Translations under genes and position numbers: made by a program | Notes under the pieces: model-generated | Database searches by the model: none | Told to the model about the DNA's origin: nothing | Seen by the model: the letters and a program-made list of their open reading frames with translations, nothing else | Part shown: positions 6,207-7,205 of the stretch, one piece after another | Layout: every line of letters begins with the position of its first letter | How positions within the stretch are numbered: the stretch's first letter is position 1 | Assembly: GCA_018896595.1 (NCBI GenBank) | Contig: JAHIME010000038.1 | Location: forward strand, 1 to 7,205 | Reading direction: 5' to 3' | Source of the DNA: Patescibacteria group bacterium | GTDB taxonomy: Bacteria > Patescibacteriota > Patescibacteriia > Patescibacteriales > VMTK01 | DNA: 7,205 bases

Positions 6207-6219
6207 TCCAACGATTGGA
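6207..6219 (+). terminator. Possible weak terminator hairpin after the third ATPase
   Basis: TCCAA (6207-6211) and TTGGA (6215-6219) form a 5-bp stem with a 3-base loop, extendable by three further pairs using G-U wobble into TTT (6220-6222). The T-run is only three bases and the stem is short, so termination is uncertain. It is the only terminator-like structure between this ATPase and the GxxExxY unit. Confidence 0.25.
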
Positions 6220-6238
6220 TTTAGATGCGCGAGGTAAA

Positions 6239-6292
6239 TAAACGAATAAACACGAATTTATGACGAATTATAACGAATCACGAATTACGAAT
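6239..6292 (+). repeat. Left ACGAAT repeat array
   Basis: Six ACGAAT motifs start at 6242, 6252, 6263, 6273, 6280 and 6287. The array overlaps the first 11 codons of the GxxExxY gene, so the protein's N-terminal MTNYNESRITN is simply translated repeat. Confidence 0.8.
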
Positions 6293-6709
6293 AGCAACTT
6301 GTTATATCCTGAATTAAGCTATCAAATACAGGGGTCAATTTTCAATGTTTCCAATAAATACGGCAAAGGTTTAAAAGAGAGCATTTATCAAAAGGCGTTA
6401 GCTGAAGAATTGGAAAAAGCCGAATTGCAATATGAACAACAGAAGAGAATTAATATTTATTCCCTTGATTCAGGGAAAATTTTAGGCACTTATGTTCCTG
6501 ATTTTGTAGTTGAGAATAAAATAATTATAGAAATTAAAGCATCTGCTTTTACTACCCGGCAAGATGTCAGGCAACAGCAGTCATATTTGAAGGCAAGTAT
6601 TTACGAAGTCGCGTATTTGGTTAATTTCTGCACACCCCAACTTTTTATAAAAAGATCAATTTACACGAATGATAGAAAACCGTTTATAGTAAAAATTCGC
6701 GCTTCGTGA
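6260..6709 (+). CDS. GxxExxY protein (PD-(D/E)XK nuclease-fold family)
   Basis: This 149-residue protein has the name-giving motif at GLKESIY (37-43). It also has a nuclease-fold core with PDFVV (80-84) and EIKAS (91-95), and glutamines at 105-107 followed by YLKAS. This is the usual length and order for the PDDEXK_3 (GxxExxY) family, which is abundant in CPR bacteria; its cellular role is not known to me. The annotated ATG at 6260 falls inside the ACGAAT array. The family-like sequence begins only at LLYPELSYQI (14-23), and a TTG codon at 6299 just after the array is a possible alternative start. No Shine-Dalgarno motif is near either start. The stop TGA (6707-6709) sits in the right-hand repeat. 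It is very AT-rich compared with the surface-protein gene, consistent with acquisition. Confidence 0.92.
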   Translation: MTNYNESRITNSNLLYPELSYQIQGSIFNVSNKYGKGLKESIYQKALAEELEKAELQYEQQKRINIYSLDSGKILGTYVPDFVVENKIIIEIKASAFTTRQDVRQQQSYLKASIYEVAYLVNFCTPQLFIKRSIYTNDRKPFIVKIRAS

Positions 6710-6741
6710 AAATTCGTTTCTAATTCGTGATAATTCGTTTA
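6695..6741 (-). repeat. Right ACGAAT repeat array (inverted)
   Basis: ATTCGT motifs, the inverse of ACGAAT, occur at 6712-6717, 6723-6728 and 6733-6738, with degenerate copies ATTCGC at 6695-6700 and CTTCGT at 6702-6707. It contains the end of the GxxExxY gene and finishes six bases before the ATG of the next gene. Confidence 0.75.
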
Positions 6742-6747
6742 AAACCC

Positions 6748-7205
6748 ATGCTTAAAAACATAAAACCAAAACTAACAGCAATCTCTGTAATAGCAATAAT
6801 TTCCGTTGCTGCTGTTTACTATGTTAATTATCTCATAAACAAGCCGCTGAAAATATTAAACAACTATACCATCCCGACCGAATTTATTTTTAATGACCAA
6901 AAAATAGCCCTGGCTTGGACCGACGGCAACGAGGGCGAGAATTTGATTATCCAGAGCGACAAAAAAGAATACAGCGGGTTTAATACGGTTGATGTTTATT
7001 TTTCCATTACCAATATTTCCAATAAAAACCAGGAGATGGATGTGGTGATCTGGCTGGAGGAGGGGAAAAGGAGCGTGGAGAGGATAGAGAAATTGGACAC
7101 AGAAGGCAATAGCCAAACCCCTCTTGTCATTCTGAGCGGAGCGGAGCGGAGCGAAGAATCCCAGGTTGAAAACGATGTTCGCAAAACAACAGACAGCGCG
7201 GCAGA
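6748..7205 (+). CDS. Membrane-anchored protein of unknown family (3' truncated by window)
   Basis: The frame from ATG 6748 stays open for 152 codons to the window edge. Residues 1-8 carry four lysines and residues 9-30 are hydrophobic (LTAISVIAIISVAAVYYVNY), indicating a single N-terminal membrane anchor with the remainder outside. Residues about 45-110 look beta-rich (NTVDVYFSITNISN, DVVIWLEE), as in an Ig-like or accessory surface domain, but I do not recognise the family. A dispersed repeat is read through in frame at about residues 127-138 (VILSGAERSEES). The start has no Shine-Dalgarno motif and lies just outside the inverted repeat of the GxxExxY unit, which may have displaced the original promoter. 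A GTG at 6727 is an alternative start. The - strand open frames over this stretch are its shadows. Confidence 0.8.
   Translation, partial: MLKNIKPKLTAISVIAIISVAAVYYVNYLINKPLKILNNYTIPTEFIFNDQKIALAWTDGNEGENLIIQSDKKEYSGFNTVDVYFSITNISNKNQEMDVVIWLEEGKRSVERIEKLDTEGNSQTPLVILSGAERSEESQVENDVRKTTDSAA
7125..7162 (+). repeat. Dispersed GTCATTCTGAGC-type repeat inside a gene
   Basis: TGTCATTCTGAGCG is followed by four GAGCG pentamers in total (7134-7153) and then AAGAATCCC. I recognise this from memory as a dispersed repeat found in many environmental genomes, usually intergenic and with a variable number of the GC-rich pentamers. Here it lies within an open frame without breaking it. Confidence 0.75.

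Larger units (their letters stand above)
6239..6741. mobile_element. Putative GxxExxY unit bounded by imperfect inverted repeats
   Basis: The outer 30 bases at the left (6239-6268) match the reverse complement of the outer 30 bases at the right (6712-6741) at 24 positions. The three ACGAAT motifs in each end have the same spacing, 10 then 11 bases counting inward. The only gene inside is the GxxExxY protein, whose start codon lies in the left repeat and whose stop lies in the right one. No transposase is present and I cannot identify a target duplication, so mobility is inference. It could be a non-autonomous element, or a gene flanked by repeats that its product or a trans-acting enzyme recognises. 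Confidence 0.45.

Noticed and set aside
6856..7184. Two overlapping - strand open frames near the window end
   Set aside because: The + strand frame from 6748 has a lysine-rich start, a clear membrane anchor and continuous coding to the edge; the - strand products read as antisense of it.

Overview
The window looks like an accessory stretch of a Candidate Phyla Radiation (Patescibacteria, probably Parcubacteria-type) genome. Family knowledge and sequence both point that way. There is a surface protein with GENIGW repeats and a fibronectin-like domain, three AAA ATPases with DUF4143 C-termini, and a GxxExxY nuclease-fold protein bordered by ACGAATT repeats. A GTCATTCTGAGC-type dispersed repeat is also present, and the starts lack Shine-Dalgarno sequences. 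TGA is used as a normal stop (GxxExxY gene, relic at 4948-4950), so the TGA=Gly code of some CPR lineages is unlikely. This placement is inference; no marker gene is present.

Layout, all genes on the + strand. 2-73: C-terminal end of a protein. 74-235: noncoding, with two hairpin repeats (A1, B1). 236-1909: membrane-anchored surface protein ending in a short hexapeptide-repeat tail. 2015-3331, 3432-4715 and 5007-6188: three AAA/DUF4143 ATPases, each behind its own sigma70-like promoter with a 17-bp spacer and an AT-rich leader. The gap after the second ATPase (4716-5006) holds a second hairpin cluster (B2, A2, truncated B). It also holds a 69-bp relic duplicating the tail of the first gene, and the promoter of the third ATPase. 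6239-6741: GxxExxY gene enclosed in imperfect inverted repeats whose ACGAAT motifs keep the same spacing on both sides. 6748 to the window end: 5' part of an anchored, unrecognised protein with a dispersed repeat read through in frame.

The three ATPases are not recent tandem copies: by eye only family motifs are shared. They do share context: a separate promoter, AT-rich composition relative to the first gene, and a GC-rich GCGCGCGGCAA-like tag at or just after the stop codon. Two of the three lie directly downstream of the same C-terminal tail sequence. I infer a site that repeatedly takes up ATPase cassettes, bracketed by REP/BIME-like hairpins. Nothing in the window shows that the ATPases and the GxxExxY protein act in one pathway. 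The strongest leads are the hairpin pair with compensatory changes, the tail duplication that diverged mostly at silent sites, the shared tag after ATPase genes, and the inverted-repeat-bounded GxxExxY unit.
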